From Colletotrichum lupini (taxonomy: Eukaryota; Ascomycota; Sordariomycetes; Glomerellales; Glomerellaceae): a DNA stretch of 64,000 nt. Under the pieces are notes generated by a model. That model was not told where the DNA came from. It made no database searches and saw nothing but the letters and a program-made list of their open reading frames with translations. Both the position numbers and the translations under genes were made by a program. The stretch spans positions 1,116,001 through 1,180,000 of the forward strand of contig NC_064681.1 of NCBI RefSeq assembly GCF_023278565.1. The letters run 5' to 3'. How positions within the stretch are numbered: the first letter of the stretch is position 1; each line of letters starts with the position of its first letter. Positions 1-11,024 of this stretch are shown here, in pieces.

Positions 1-515
1 ACTACGAGCGAAACAGCAGTCAAGATGGCCGCATAGGACCTTCTGGACCCCCGAGCCGTGTATCGTCAACACGATCAGAAGGTCACATCCCAACACGCGA
101 GGCCTTCAGGTCATCCTCACGACAAGACTCCGAGGTCCGCCGCAAGCTACAACAATATCAACGAGACATGATCGCCCAGGCGAGACTGGCGGCGAGTGAA
201 GTGCTTGGAAGTTCACCAAGTCAAGTCACCGCGGCGGTTCCTAGCTCCACTATTACCTTGAATGGGGTACCCTTGACGAGTTTACACCATATCGGAAGCA
301 CCGGCGTCCACAAACCCATCTCACCGAGGCTTTTGCCACTAGGAAGCCCGGGGCCCGTGACGCCGATGGATCTAGAGGTAGGATTAGGGCAGAGTGGATA
401 TCTCGATCGGGGTCGCAATGATGAGATTGCCCGCGTGTTACGGGCCGAGGAAGACCGGATCCGCCGTGAGGGAGCAACTTCGCCGGCGGTGGAAGCGGGT
501 CCGCAAGTTTTCTAG
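1..515 (+). CDS. 3' end of an unrecognised protein gene (5' end outside window)
   Basis: An open frame runs from base 3 without a stop to TAG at 513-515, giving at least 170 residues; the first ATG in it (168) is internal, because the frame is already open upstream and reads as Ser/Arg-rich protein. Visible content: a basic, Gln-rich stretch that could be a short coiled coil (residues encoded at about 120-200), then a Pro/Gly/Leu-rich segment containing the string SPGPVTPMDLE, then a charged helix-like tail (RNDEIARVLRAEEDRIRRE). I do not recognise the family. It converges with the BAR-SH3 gene that follows on the other strand. Codon composition is ordinary for the gene-rich part of the window. 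Only the C-terminal portion is present, so no function is proposed. Confidence 0.6.
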   Translation, partial: YERNSSQDGRIGPSGPPSRVSSTRSEGHIPTREAFRSSSRQDSEVRRKLQQYQRDMIAQARLAASEVLGSSPSQVTAAVPSSTITLNGVPLTSLHHIGSTGVHKPISPRLLPLGSPGPVTPMDLEVGLGQSGYLDRGRNDEIARVLRAEEDRIRREGATSPAVEAGPQVF

Positions 516-1096
516 AGTGGCAAAAAAATGATGCCAGTACTTGTCGGTCAAAGCCACGGTGGCGTGGTTCATCTGGGGCCACATTACCTCAGTATGAGGA
601 CGACAGAAGGCAAGGGGAGAAAGATACGCAGCAAAAAGAAGAAAAAAACGACAAACGGAATGGAGTCGGCAAGATTAAGACGATCGTTCATGGTTATGAT
701 ACCCTCTGGTTATTACAGCAAAGCTGAATTTTTTTTCTTATTTAGGATTGGGGGGAACAGTATAGTTTGGTTATGCCGGCGGAGGATGTATCTGAAGCCG
801 AGCCAGCCATCTGTAATGCATGCATGGATTGCGGCGTTATCTCTACACTCGTTGCGGGATTAGATTCGTGCGGGCCATCGCATCGGTGTTATTCTTTCCT
901 ACTCCGCACCTTTCGCCCTCGCTCAAGATGAGACAGAGAGGGCGGCGGATAGACTAGATGGGGAGGAAGGACAAAATGAACAAGGCACTACTTCCACCTT
1001 CACATTTGTTTAGTACTTCATGAATGCCCCTTGCCGATATGTTTGAACGATATCGTTCTCCCGGATATGTGAAGATTTCGAACTCATCATCGGGCA
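516..1096. other. Convergent intergenic spacer
   Basis: This spacer lies between the stop codons of two convergent genes and presumably holds both 3' UTRs. It contains an A-rich stretch near 630-650 and a T-run at 728-736. I see no further gene, repeat or RNA in it. Confidence 0.5.
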
Positions 1097-2654
1097 TCAA
1101 GCAGCTTTACAGTAGTTGGCAGGGAAACTGCCCCGTACGCCACCTATCTCGCCTACCCACCAATCCTGATCTGTGTCTGTCTTTTTGATGATTTTGATCA
1201 TATCTCCCTCGTTGAAACTCAGATCTCCGTTGCTCCCTGCGAAGTCATATTGGGCGACGACAAATTCTTCCGGCGCTTTGAAGCGCTTGGCTGGGGGCGG
1301 CGGTGGTGGTTTCTTCTTCCCTGCCAGACTCCCCTGACCGGGGACGAGCCCCGACTGGTGACCAAAATATTCGGACTGGGTACGTGAGTATGATGGCGAC
1401 ACGTTGGGGGAACCCTGGGTCTTCCCAAGAGACGTGGCGGTAGTGAAGTCGGTTGGCAGTCCGAGCTGAGACCGCGAGACATTCGTGCTACTCGACTGCG
1501 GGCTAGGTTGAGGTGACGGCTCCCTCGCCATAGATGGACGGCTCCCTCCGTTGTTTGAGGGGATTCGCATGGTCCGAGGGGTCGGTGTTGCACCCTCGTT
1601 CATGCCAGAAGGCGTCCTACCCAAGCCGTTCCGTGACGATGTTGATGTCTTTCGGCCCTGGCCGTCGTCCCCTACCCTTACTGGTTGCCTCCAGTTCTTG
1701 CCATGTGCTATGCAACTGATAGCCTCCACCTCCTTCTGAATTGGTACAAAAGACGCTGCCCAGGTTGATATCACGCTGTCCATTGGGGGTGGGGGAGAGG
1801 GAAAGTCGTGATCTTCGCAGTAGTTGTGAAGTACAGTGTAATACAGCCCGAGAAGCCTGTTTTGGATCGTAACATGGGAGGCCAGAATATGAGGAATCAA
1901 AGTGAAGACGGCCTCAATGATCGGAGGCAGAGCTTCCCTGATGTGACCGTCGGCAACTTGGAACTCCTGCGACCATGGTTCGTCAATTTCAGAAACCCAG
2001 ATCCGCGTGATGAAGTACTTACCTCGGACGCGCAAGTCATCTCGAACTCGGCCTTTGACAAAGCAGCATCTTCCTTCGGCGTCTTGCCGGGCTTCTTCTG
2101 GAGCTTCTTGACCTTTTCCTGGGCCTTCTCATAGTCCAGCCTCTTGTTCTCCCGCTGCTTGATAGTCTTGCGAAGGGGCTGAATGTACTCATGGGCCTCG
2201 GTAGCAGGGCCAATGACCTGCTTATCGATGGCCGTCACTTCTTCGGTCAGTTCGTCCTTGAGGTCAGAGTAGGCGCCGCTAAGCTTGAAAGTGCGATCGA
2301 GCTGCAGCTGAGGAGTTTGGACACTGGGGCGGCTATGTCCCTCCGAGGCTCCCACAATTGGGTCGTACAAGCCCTCGTACTCCTTTACCATAGCCCACTG
2401 GCTAGTGGCCATGGTGACCCATGCTTCACGGAGAGTCTTGGTGTTCTCGATAATCTAGCAACACGAGACCCATGAGTTAAGATTATATCACACATATGTG
2501 AGAACCTCATCGGGTTGAGATGATTGTGAGAGGAGGGTACCTTGACTAGCAGTTTGTCCGCATCTTCATAGTCGTGTAAGACGGCAGCAATTTTGGCATT
2601 GTCCCCGGGGCCCTTGTTCATGAGCTTGCCGAATTGTCTCTGCATCGACTGCAT
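1097..2654 (-). CDS. BAR-SH3 domain protein (Rvs167/Hob1 amphiphysin-like), 3 exons
   Basis: Exons on the minus strand are 2654-2541, 2454-2023 and 1966-1097, giving 471 aa. Introns 2540-2455 (GTACCC...CTAG) and 2022-1967 (GTAAGT...GCAG) are both phase 0 and restore a continuous BAR fold. The start MQSMQRQFGKLM is typical of the filamentous-fungal Hob1-like class as I know it. Residues ~15-245 form the helical BAR domain, followed by a Ser/Pro-rich linker, a PPPPPP stretch just before the last domain, and a C-terminal SH3 (417-471) with the ALYDF-like AQYDF, the DWW pair and the P-x-N-Y end. Known role of the family: membrane curvature and actin patch function in endocytosis, with the SH3 binding proline-rich partners. 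The upstream in-frame extension lacks family likeness and is taken as 5' leader. Assignment to Rvs167/Hob1 rather than Hob3 rests on the SH3. Confidence 0.9.
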
Positions 2655-4800
2655 CCTGAGGCTGAGTAGCTCGCAGGCAGCAACTATTCCGATTTCGGGG
2701 ACGAGTAACAGTGCAGTGCTACACTCGGCGAGGCGCAAGTGGAGCGACGGACAGGCGAATGTTACCACTTTTCCAACACCTTAGACCAAGTGGTGAAGTA
2801 TGGCGACGAGGGGTTGGCCGTGACCTATGGGCAGCGTTTGGCGAGGTTATGTCGCAGTGCTGGTCGGAAAATGGAGGAGGGGTTGGATTGTTGGGAGGAG
2901 TAGGTCAAGCAAGAGAGCGTTGGTGGGCAGACGAGTAGTAACGGTTCAAGCTTGCCGACAAGCCGTGTTCTCGGGATGTTCCTGCCTACCTATGTGAGGT
3001 TGGTAGGACTTCTAGGTAGGTAGATACTCGGGTGAAGAGCATCGAATAAGGCTGTGCTTAGCTCCCTACCTAGTGTGGTTAGCTGAGGTAGCGGTTGCGT
3101 GAAGGCGGGATGTGGAGGATGGTTACCTTTGGATTGGTGACTGGCTAGACCTGACGCTGGATGGGAGGGCGTGGAAGCGGAGAAAGTTACGAACGAATCC
3201 TCAGTACGGGGAAAGGATAGTTCTTTTAGCACTTCAAGGAGGGGAGCCGAGCAATTTGGGGGACGGGATTAATTACGCCAATCTTTTTTGGCACAAACGG
3301 GAAGCCCAACCAACCGGGTCAGCTTCTGGAAGTGCCCAGGATACGCAAGACGAAGCTCGGCCATTGTGGAGTGGACAGATATCATGCTGTTAATTCGTGT
3401 CGATGGATTCTCTACCTTAGCTATGTGTCATTGCCGGGTATTTGCTCTGTACGAATACAGCTCCCACTGCTACCTTAGGCTCAGGGTAAGGTATTTAGGT
3501 ATCTTTCGAACCACCTGTATCGTGTCACTGTCCGGGGACTGAAACAAGGAACAAGACCGAAGATATGGCAGAGCAGCCCCAGGCCGAATAACATCGAGTC
3601 GCTGCCAATCGATGGAAGTTGGTTGAGAGTCGTGTCGCGATTGCCTTGGACGAGACCAGGAGATTCCCGTCTTTCTGATCAACTTGGCCTTTGACCCGCG
3701 CAATACAAACCCTGGAGGCCATGATGAATCCATGGTGCGAACCAGCAGGCAACCAAGCCCCCCAGGCGGTGAGACTTGAGTCCTACGAAGTTGGTAGCTT
3801 TGTCGTGACCCTGTGGTGGCTAAAGTACAGCGAAGTACCAGAGCTATGGCCGGCTGCCGGCACTGCTTCAGCCCACCCGGCTTCCATCATAAGGAGACAG
3901 CCAAGGCCCAGTCTCAGTCACCCTGCCCGCTTGGCGTTCAGACGGGACTTGACGGTACCTAAGCTGCCCCGCCATGAAGTGTCAGCTACCTCAGCAAATC
4001 CCAGGGGCAAAGGGAGGTAGGTATCCGTCAGGCAAGGTACGAATACTTTGCAGATGAGGGGACATCGGCAGCCCATGAACACATGTGAATGTTCGTGCCT
4101 TGGCTTTCCCATATTGGAGGATTGCGGAAGTCTGTCAGGCTGATTTCTCAGACCAGAATTCAGAAAGCTAGCCACGACGTGGAAAAACGTATCGCGCCAA
4201 CCCAACTGCCTAAGCTCTTTTCTCAATGTTTACGCGTGCTGAGCGCGTCGCTAGGTACCTATTCCATACATTAAACCCATACTGAACCAGGAAGATCCCA
4301 TGAAGCCCTGAAAACTGAAAGGGAAGCCGCGGGCACCGTCTGAACCTAGCACTCCTCCCCCCACCGGGTCCCTGACAGACGACATCACGTCAATTTCCTG
4401 CTCGGTGGACAACATCCATTTGAAGATTGACGCCTTTTTCACACCCTCATTATGATGTGAGCGGGGTGAGTGCATCATACACTTCTAGTTTAGGAAATTA
4501 TCTCTTAGCTGCACCCTCTTGCTTGCTTCACTTGATTTTAGCAACGGAGGTATTGAGAAGGAAGTAGGCAACTCCGGTCAAGGAAGGGGCTGGCCGGACC
4601 AACTGGACCGGAAGTGCCAATCATGTGACTTGGCGTCTCACCTGGCCCTTTACGCGCGCCAAACTTAGTCGCGTCTACCAGGCTTCACCTCTACCTTCGA
4701 CAGTGGGTAGGCACGGCATGCATATCGCTATCTAAACTTATCTTTACAACAAGCAGCATGCGGCTCGTTGCCTTGGGCCGCGGCTATCGTCTTGATCACC
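2655..4800. other. Divergent intergenic region
   Basis: About 2.1 kb lies between the divergent starts of the BAR-SH3 and DUF2439 genes, so it should hold both promoters. It contains several CCTTAC/GGTACC/ACCTAGGTA-type short motifs, common in the intergenic DNA of this window (for example at 3000-3020, 3470-3500 and 4010-4040). Short open frames here have no recognisable family features and overlap one another, so I do not call them genes. Confidence 0.5.
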
Positions 4801-7077
4801 ATGCCTCTCGCCAGCCTTAACAGCAACCAGAATAGCCAGATGGGCTCTGGTCTCCCGATTGCCGCCCCAGTGTTGGAATACATATGCCTCTTCACCCACG
4901 ATCTGAAAAGAAAACAGAAAAGATGGCAGGACGGTCGCCTGAAATTTCATACGTTCAACAAGCGCATCATGATCTACGATGAAAGAGGGAATTTCATCGG
5001 CGATATGCACTGGCGGGAAGACTTCGACTTTGGTGAAGGCGAAGAATTCAACTTGGAGCGCGGAGCCGTCATAGTTCAAGTCGCCGAGTGTATCGGTAGC
5101 AAGGACCAAGACCTGACTGAGCTCCTCGACAAGAGAGCCAAGGATGTTGAACAGCGACATGCTCGCTCTGCCGCAAATACAGGAAACCAGCCTCACCCAC
5201 CCACACGGCCATCAGTCCAGCACCCCCAAGCCCAATATCGGCAACGCCATTTGTCTGACGTCTTCACTACTCCTCGCGGACCACAGGGGAGGGCCGTGAT
5301 CCCAACCACATCGCCATATGAAGATCGGGTGATGGCTCAGCAATCTTCGAGTCCCCATGACGAGACTCAAAGGCCCACCAAGCGGAGAAGGAGAGAGATA
5401 TCGCCGCCCAGCAAGTCAGGCTACGCCCAAAACTTGTTTGGCGCAACTCTCAATCTATCGTCTTGGTCGGCGAGCGCCCCGGTGCGAAGTCAGCCCGCAT
5501 CGACACCGAGAAGCGTTGCTCCCTCTGTGGAAGCACCACCTCGCTCGGTTGTTCCAAGCAAAGGCGTCAACTCATCCAGGCCAAAGCCTTCTGCAGTCGT
5601 TGATTTGACCAACGATGATGCAGTGCCAGCGAGAAATGTCACGGCCTCGATAACATGCGAGTCAGAGATTCCGGCTACAAGTAACACCCGTGCGTTAGCA
5701 AAACAAGCCCCGCTAGGTCAAAGGCCCTTTAAGAGGCCAAGCACGCCTGTCCGCAGAGATGTATCAGTGGAAAGAGGCGTGGAAAGAGACGTGGAGATCA
5801 CCGAGAAGCCTGGAGAGGTGCTGGGCCCTAGCAGTCATCAATCTGAGAGTCGCCTCGAAGCCCCGAAGCAAATAAACTCAAGAAAAGGCAATAGGAAGTC
5901 GCAAGACGGCATACAAGAAGCTGCTACACACCGACTAGATGATCGGCCTGACAAGGGCGCCATGCCTCAACCTGTGCGACTTCGTGCTCAAGCAACGGCA
6001 AAGAGGAAGGCGCCAGGAATACACGAACACTTCTCGGAGAATGAAAGCACCTCATTGATACCAGCAGCGTCGGTACCAGAAAGGACTTTGGTACCAGGTG
6101 ATGAGGCTGAAGATCCAGAAGAGCCAAAGACCAAACTTCGCATCAAGACAAGAGAAAAACGCGGTCTGATGGTGGTCGCGAGGAAGGCCACCACGAAGAC
6201 CAAAAAATGGCAACTGAGTTCACACGCAAATGGGTCAAACCCGTCAACATCAGATGGACAGGTCATAACGGATGCCCTTCCTTCGGAACTTACTCCTACA
6301 ACGATCCCTGTTTTGCCCATAGAAAGTTCACCGGGGAATTCGGCCCATGATGGCTACACAGAAGCCGCTCCGAAGGTTGATGTCAGGGCCGATAGAGTGC
6401 AAGACTACAAACGACCCGAGGAGATGGCTGAGGATTTGGTTCAGCCTGAAATCTCCGACGAAGAACGTCGTCAATCATCCGGACACTCCTTGCAGCCAGC
6501 GCGGACGCTAAGGACGCGGAAAGCTCGGCGTAGCCCGGACCGGCAAGACGACGTGGAAGAGGTTCACGTCAATCCAGGCCCGCGATTAGCATCTCTAGGT
6601 CGAAGGACTGTAAAGAGTAAGGAAATTATTGGCTCGTTCAACACAAGACCGCCTTGCAAATACCTCGAAACTTCGGCCGCGACTGCAGCGCCTCAGAGAG
6701 AAGCCCCCGCTACGACTAATAGTCATTCCGAAGCCAATTCCTCGGTTTCTAAAACACCGGATGGCATTGGACAAGCAGAAGCCATAAGGCTTACCAGAAC
6801 GACTCGGTTAGAGAACCCAGCAACGAGGGGCCGGAAAGCGGCACAGAAGTCAGATGCTATGGGCGCTGTTCCAGAGCCAGTCTTGGCGGCCAACCTCGAC
6901 GCAGCTCTCAATAGGAACCTTGGCAGAGTTGGCAATAAATCAGAGGCAAGGACTAGCGCTGAAGTCGGCGTGGTGGCCGGTGAGCCCAAAAAGAAACTTC
7001 CTGGGTTTCAAAGGGCAAACGGAGGTCCCTGGAGCAAAGAGGCCCACGATTTGTTAGGATGCACAAGACCTGGGTGA
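4801..7077 (+). CDS. DUF2439 (ZGRF1 N-terminal-like) protein, candidate Mte1/Dbl2 homologue
   Basis: The frame is a single exon of 758 aa. The ATG at 4801 (context ATCACCATGCC) is the start; the frame is open a little further upstream but only via a TTG. Residues ~22-102 form a DUF2439 domain: a hydrophobic strand (VLEYICLF), a Lys/Arg-rich RWQDGRLKFH stretch, the conserved-looking YDERGNFIGDMHW segment, and a second strand ending near VQVAECIG. This domain defines yeast Mte1, fission yeast Dbl2 and the N terminus of human ZGRF1, which work with Mph1/Fml1/FANCM-type helicases at recombination intermediates and telomeres. The rest is long, polar and low in hydrophobic clusters, rich in Ser/Pro/Arg/Lys, so probably disordered, and ends in a compact tail (GPWSKEAHDLLG). 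There is no helicase domain, as in Mte1 and unlike full ZGRF1. The recombination role is inferred from the domain alone. Confidence 0.75.
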   Translation: MPLASLNSNQNSQMGSGLPIAAPVLEYICLFTHDLKRKQKRWQDGRLKFHTFNKRIMIYDERGNFIGDMHWREDFDFGEGEEFNLERGAVIVQVAECIGSKDQDLTELLDKRAKDVEQRHARSAANTGNQPHPPTRPSVQHPQAQYRQRHLSDVFTTPRGPQGRAVIPTTSPYEDRVMAQQSSSPHDETQRPTKRRRREISPPSKSGYAQNLFGATLNLSSWSASAPVRSQPASTPRSVAPSVEAPPRSVVPSKGVNSSRPKPSAVVDLTNDDAVPARNVTASITCESEIPATSNTRALAKQAPLGQRPFKRPSTPVRRDVSVERGVERDVEITEKPGEVLGPSSHQSESRLEAPKQINSRKGNRKSQDGIQEAATHRLDDRPDKGAMPQPVRLRAQATAKRKAPGIHEHFSENESTSLIPAASVPERTLVPGDEAEDPEEPKTKLRIKTREKRGLMVVARKATTKTKKWQLSSHANGSNPSTSDGQVITDALPSELTPTTIPVLPIESSPGNSAHDGYTEAAPKVDVRADRVQDYKRPEEMAEDLVQPEISDEERRQSSGHSLQPARTLRTRKARRSPDRQDDVEEVHVNPGPRLASLGRRTVKSKEIIGSFNTRPPCKYLETSAATAAPQREAPATTNSHSEANSSVSKTPDGIGQAEAIRLTRTTRLENPATRGRKAAQKSDAMGAVPEPVLAANLDAALNRNLGRVGNKSEARTSAEVGVVAGEPKKKLPGFQRANGGPWSKEAHDLLGCTRPG

Positions 7078-10000
7078 TAAGGCTAGCAACAGAACAGGGC
7101 GATAAATTTCGACAAACATATAGATAGGCAAGTGGAATCATGGAACTCCCTCGATCCCGACCCTCGAGACGCGGTTTTCATGTCGCATTCCTAGGAGACA
7201 GATCTCAAGGATCTCGCACGCGCCTTACGCTTGACCTGGGAAAGTGAGGATATCTTCGGGACTTCGTCACTGTCAGCATTGTACTGTAGTATGAAGCTAC
7301 GCAGGTACAGAACGGCGAAAAGCGAGTACCTAATTTGGATTGATCCAATGAATTTATATATCCCTACATTAAATGGACTGGATGCGCCTCTATTTCTCGA
7401 GATCGAGCTCAACATGCTGCCCGCAACATCAGTCCTGAGTCGTTCCCCCCTCCCCCGCAGGTGGCAGCGAAGTGATGAATTACACCAGAGACTCCTAGGA
7501 TGCGGGAACTAGCCGGGTCAGAGCTGAGTAGAAGGTTCCTTCCAGCAGCTGAGATGAACGGGGGCGAGTATAAACAGTCCAGTAGCCTGTAGATTGGGCA
7601 GACCCCGACAACGAATGCAGAATTCATCGCTCGCCAATAGGTGCGAACGCCGCTCATCGTCCTGGTGAAAATATTCGTCTCTATTAAGGATTGACCCTGT
7701 GAGACTCTTGGTCGATACGTTTGTACGTAGTTGTCCTTCGTTGAATATACTCAAATGCTGCAAGGCACACACACCTCTACGGCCGTATGAAAGTGATATA
7801 CGTATACTACATAGATCGACTGTTCATTCGAACGAGCTGCAGAAGTGAAGCTCACCTCAAATAACGGTCGATGGAGGGGAGTATGCCTCGGTGTGAGGAA
7901 GTTGGAGACCACGTGGTTGGCAGTGAGATATTGGCCAGATGATGCTATCAGGACATGTCCATCCCTCCTCTATATGAGATGTTATGAGCCCTTTCCGTAA
8001 ACTGCCTTGCCCCGTGCAATATTTCACCTACTCGAAACAAAATGAAAAAGCTCAGCCCCCTCACGGGGGACCTCCGCAAATCCCTGGAATCTCTTACCAG
8101 CCTCAGGTGTAGCGATGCAGCGGTTTTTCACGAGACTCAAACTCGCGACCTGTGCAAGCGGGGTAATTCACTCGCGTTTCCCCCCGCTATTTTACAGGCC
8201 TTGGTGACAATTCACTGTTCTCTTGTTCATCACGGTTCGTCACAGAGGTGTCTGGAGCTGTGTCTTCGAGGTCGACTTACATGCTTGGGGCTGTTGGCCG
8301 GCAAGCTCCCAACCACCTCATCGTCGAGCCGTGGCTGGCATCTAGTGGTTAGCGTTTAGGGGATTCGAGCGAATGATTATAAGCATCCCAGCCTTGTAAG
8401 TCCGGTACACGGTTACAATTAGAATCAAGGTTCCCGAGAAGGTTCGCCAATTCTGCACACAACGAACGAGACCGCATATACCGGGATAGCTTGGTAACGA
8501 AGATAGCACACACTTAACTACTGCGACTCCTTCGGGACAGGAAGCAAAAGTCGCATAGGTCGAGGTACAGACACGGTCAGCAACACACTCAGTCTCCCAC
8601 CGACTCTTCCCGTTTCCACCCTTTTCCTAGTCTGATTACAACGACCAAGCCAGCCATCATCCAGCTATGGCAATACTGGAGAATCCGTTCAGTTCTGAAA
8701 CTTGACATGAAGAATCCTGCGCAAAATATATCGAAATTGTACGTGGCCGTTCAGGTGTTGCACCTCCCAGTTGTCGACCACCCTTGACCAGTTTTGGACC
8801 GAACTTTATTTGCTATTGTGTGACTAGTGATAGTGACCTGCTACGCAGAATCAGGTGCCAGGCGGATCTGAGTACCTTGTTATCGAAAAGAATGAAACCT
8901 TTGTGAGTGCCAGATGGATCACTTCTACGATAAGTATAGAGATTCAGCCACCGGGGTTTGCTGTGATTCCGGTTCAGCAGGTCCTCAACCAATGCCTTCG
9001 GTAAGGTATGTGAGGGCGGCTTTACGACATGGGTAGGATAATTCATACGGGACCAAAGTTCCACGCAATCGCTCCCATTCCGTGGTAACTGAGTCTCATC
9101 ATATTGTCCACTCATTCGAGTTCTCTTCAGCGACGGTAAATACAGAAAGCAGATCTAGGTGAGTGAAGGAACTTATATGAAATAGTTTCCCTCTTACTTC
9201 CGGTATCGATCGTCCCGACTTCACGACATGGGTAAATTGGTTCGGCTGGCACGAAGCTGGCACGGCTGGGTAGTGAACATTACAGACTGCGGACTAGAGC
9301 CGAATGGAGCGAAAGGATTCCCTCGAATCCGAAGGACCAGACTAGCGTTACAACGGCACGCCCATAACACAGCAAAAGTACCGTGCTTGGCCCATTTGCA
9401 GAAGACAGCCATTCTGTATTCGTATTGTGCTAGCTGGTAACACACCCCGGCTGCCTTGAACCAATTGGGCGAAACCAGCCACACACTTGTCAGCAACCGG
9501 GCAGATTCCGCTCTATGTGTGGTGGCATTGGCAAACCAGAGGTGGAAAGCCTCGAAAGGTGCCTTGGAAGCTTAGCCCCGTGAGGTTCCGGCACGGAACG
9601 GAAGGTAAAATAAAGCTTGTGTACTCTGTACTGTGTACGGATACCTTGATTTCCTTCGTCTGGAGGTTCTAAGCCTCATGTACCTGGCATGACTTGGCAT
9701 TCTGGAGTCTTAGGTTGTCTCTTTCCAGCTAAGGGATTCGTGGTATGTGGGGTTTACCGCGCACCACCCCGCTTACAAGATCACGACAGGATCCATTGAT
9801 ATCCTATCAGCCTCCTCAAGTGAACAGAGTATGTTGTGCTGCGTCCGGGGAACTTTTGGCATCATCTGTACCCGTACGTCTTCCTCCCGGGGTCATCGTG
9901 CATAATACAGGGACAGGATGTGTATGGGATACCTTCAGGTACGTCGTTGCTTGTGGCAGGAGCTTGTGAGAGCAGGTCAGTCAGACCTCAGACGGATTAT

Positions 10001-11024
10001 GACTGATTGTCTGAAGCCTCAGGCGGCCGCCATTGGCTATGGGTTGAGTCACCAGGACCACGTGACCTGAGATTGGACGTCGTTGACCAATAAGAGACGA
10101 TTATACTCGCCGAAAACCCAGCGCCCGGCTCACAAGTTGTGGGGCATATAAGCCAATCATATTCCTTTAAGTGGGCCTCTTAAGCCGTATATGCATCTCT
10201 CATTGGCCTCATCCCCAGACACCGTCCGCACTAAGCTAAACCGCTTTCATCTCGCCGACGAGCTCAATCAAAACCACCGGCTGCGCCTTGCTGGGGTACC
10301 GATGGACAGCCAGTTGCGGCCTCAGCAGTGAAATACCATCCATGACTCCGGCCTGGCTCACCCGCTTCCCTCTCGAACTTCTCTTTCCAATCTTCAATAC
10401 TGAAAAGCCGAATACGTCGATTAGCAGACCCGAGTGAAGCTACTCCAAAGCTGGAGAACTTCCCTTGATCCGTCTCTTGTCCCGCAACTTTTCCCTTCAA
10501 CAACACCCCATCAGCCAACTTAGGAGGAATCCAAGTTGCTGACAAACTGCCTGCCCCTTGCAAGCTTCGTCTCCAGAGACAATCTCCCACCTAGTATCAT
10601 CACCCGGTTTACACCAAATTCATATTGGAAATCGCCTCGAACGAGAGCTTTCTATCAAGGTGAGCTTTAATCTCCATACGACTTGGTGTATCAAAGCGAT
10701 TCCCAAGGCAGCATGTAGTTCCTCGGTGGGAAGATCTGGGGATTTAGACACTTCGCCATCACGATGTATCTTGTATCACTTTCACGTAAAAGCAGACAAA
10801 CCCCCCCCCAAACATCGTCCTACCTCAACTCGACATGTACAGAATTCCGGGCAGCTTGATGTAGGATATGAGACCGGCCAAACAATTACTTACCCACTCT
10901 CATTAGCAAGCTTTCAGCAGACTTGGGAAACAATCCGGTCTTAGTTACTGCAGGGATCCGATTCCCCGTCACCATATCTTCTACATTCCGCCGCATACCT
11001 TCCGTAGCCAACACTATCAACGCA
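7078..11024. other. Long intergenic region upstream of the 11025 gene
   Basis: Almost 4 kb without a supported gene. The scattered open frames (for example 8042-8359, 9228-9440, 10264-10590 on the minus strand) carry no domain I recognise and have ordinary random-looking composition. The proximal third (about 10,020-10,210) looks like a promoter and is listed separately; 10,210-11,024 would then be a long 5' leader of the downstream gene. Confidence 0.45.
10025..10210 (+). promoter_or_regulatory. Candidate promoter: CCAAT boxes, TATA-like and E-box motifs
   Basis: Within 190 bp there are four CCAAT-box pentamers (ATTGG at 10032-10036, CCAAT at 10087-10091 and 10153-10157, ATTGG at 10202-10206), a CATATAAG TATA-like element at 10145-10152 and a CACGTG E-box at 10059-10064. 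The cluster faces the gene starting at 11025, leaving a leader of ~0.8 kb. CCAAT boxes are bound by the HAP/CBC complex in fungi. That this is the functional promoter is inference; the motif density is what is seen. Confidence 0.4.

Noticed and set aside
4768..4800. Upstream extension of the DUF2439 protein
   Set aside because: It starts at TTG; the ATG at 4801 has a good context.
8120..8200. Possible minus-strand tRNA (GCGAG-TTTGAGT-CTCGT arm)
   Set aside because: One arm pairs well, but no A-box, anticodon arm or acceptor stem can be built around it.
8042..8359. 105-codon frame with an ATG
   Set aside because: No domain, no splice context and nothing supporting expression; left as unproven.
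10923..11024. 34-residue extension of the 11025 protein
   Set aside because: It begins at TTG, and the ATG at 11025 fits the likely conserved N terminus; an upstream coding exon is not excluded.
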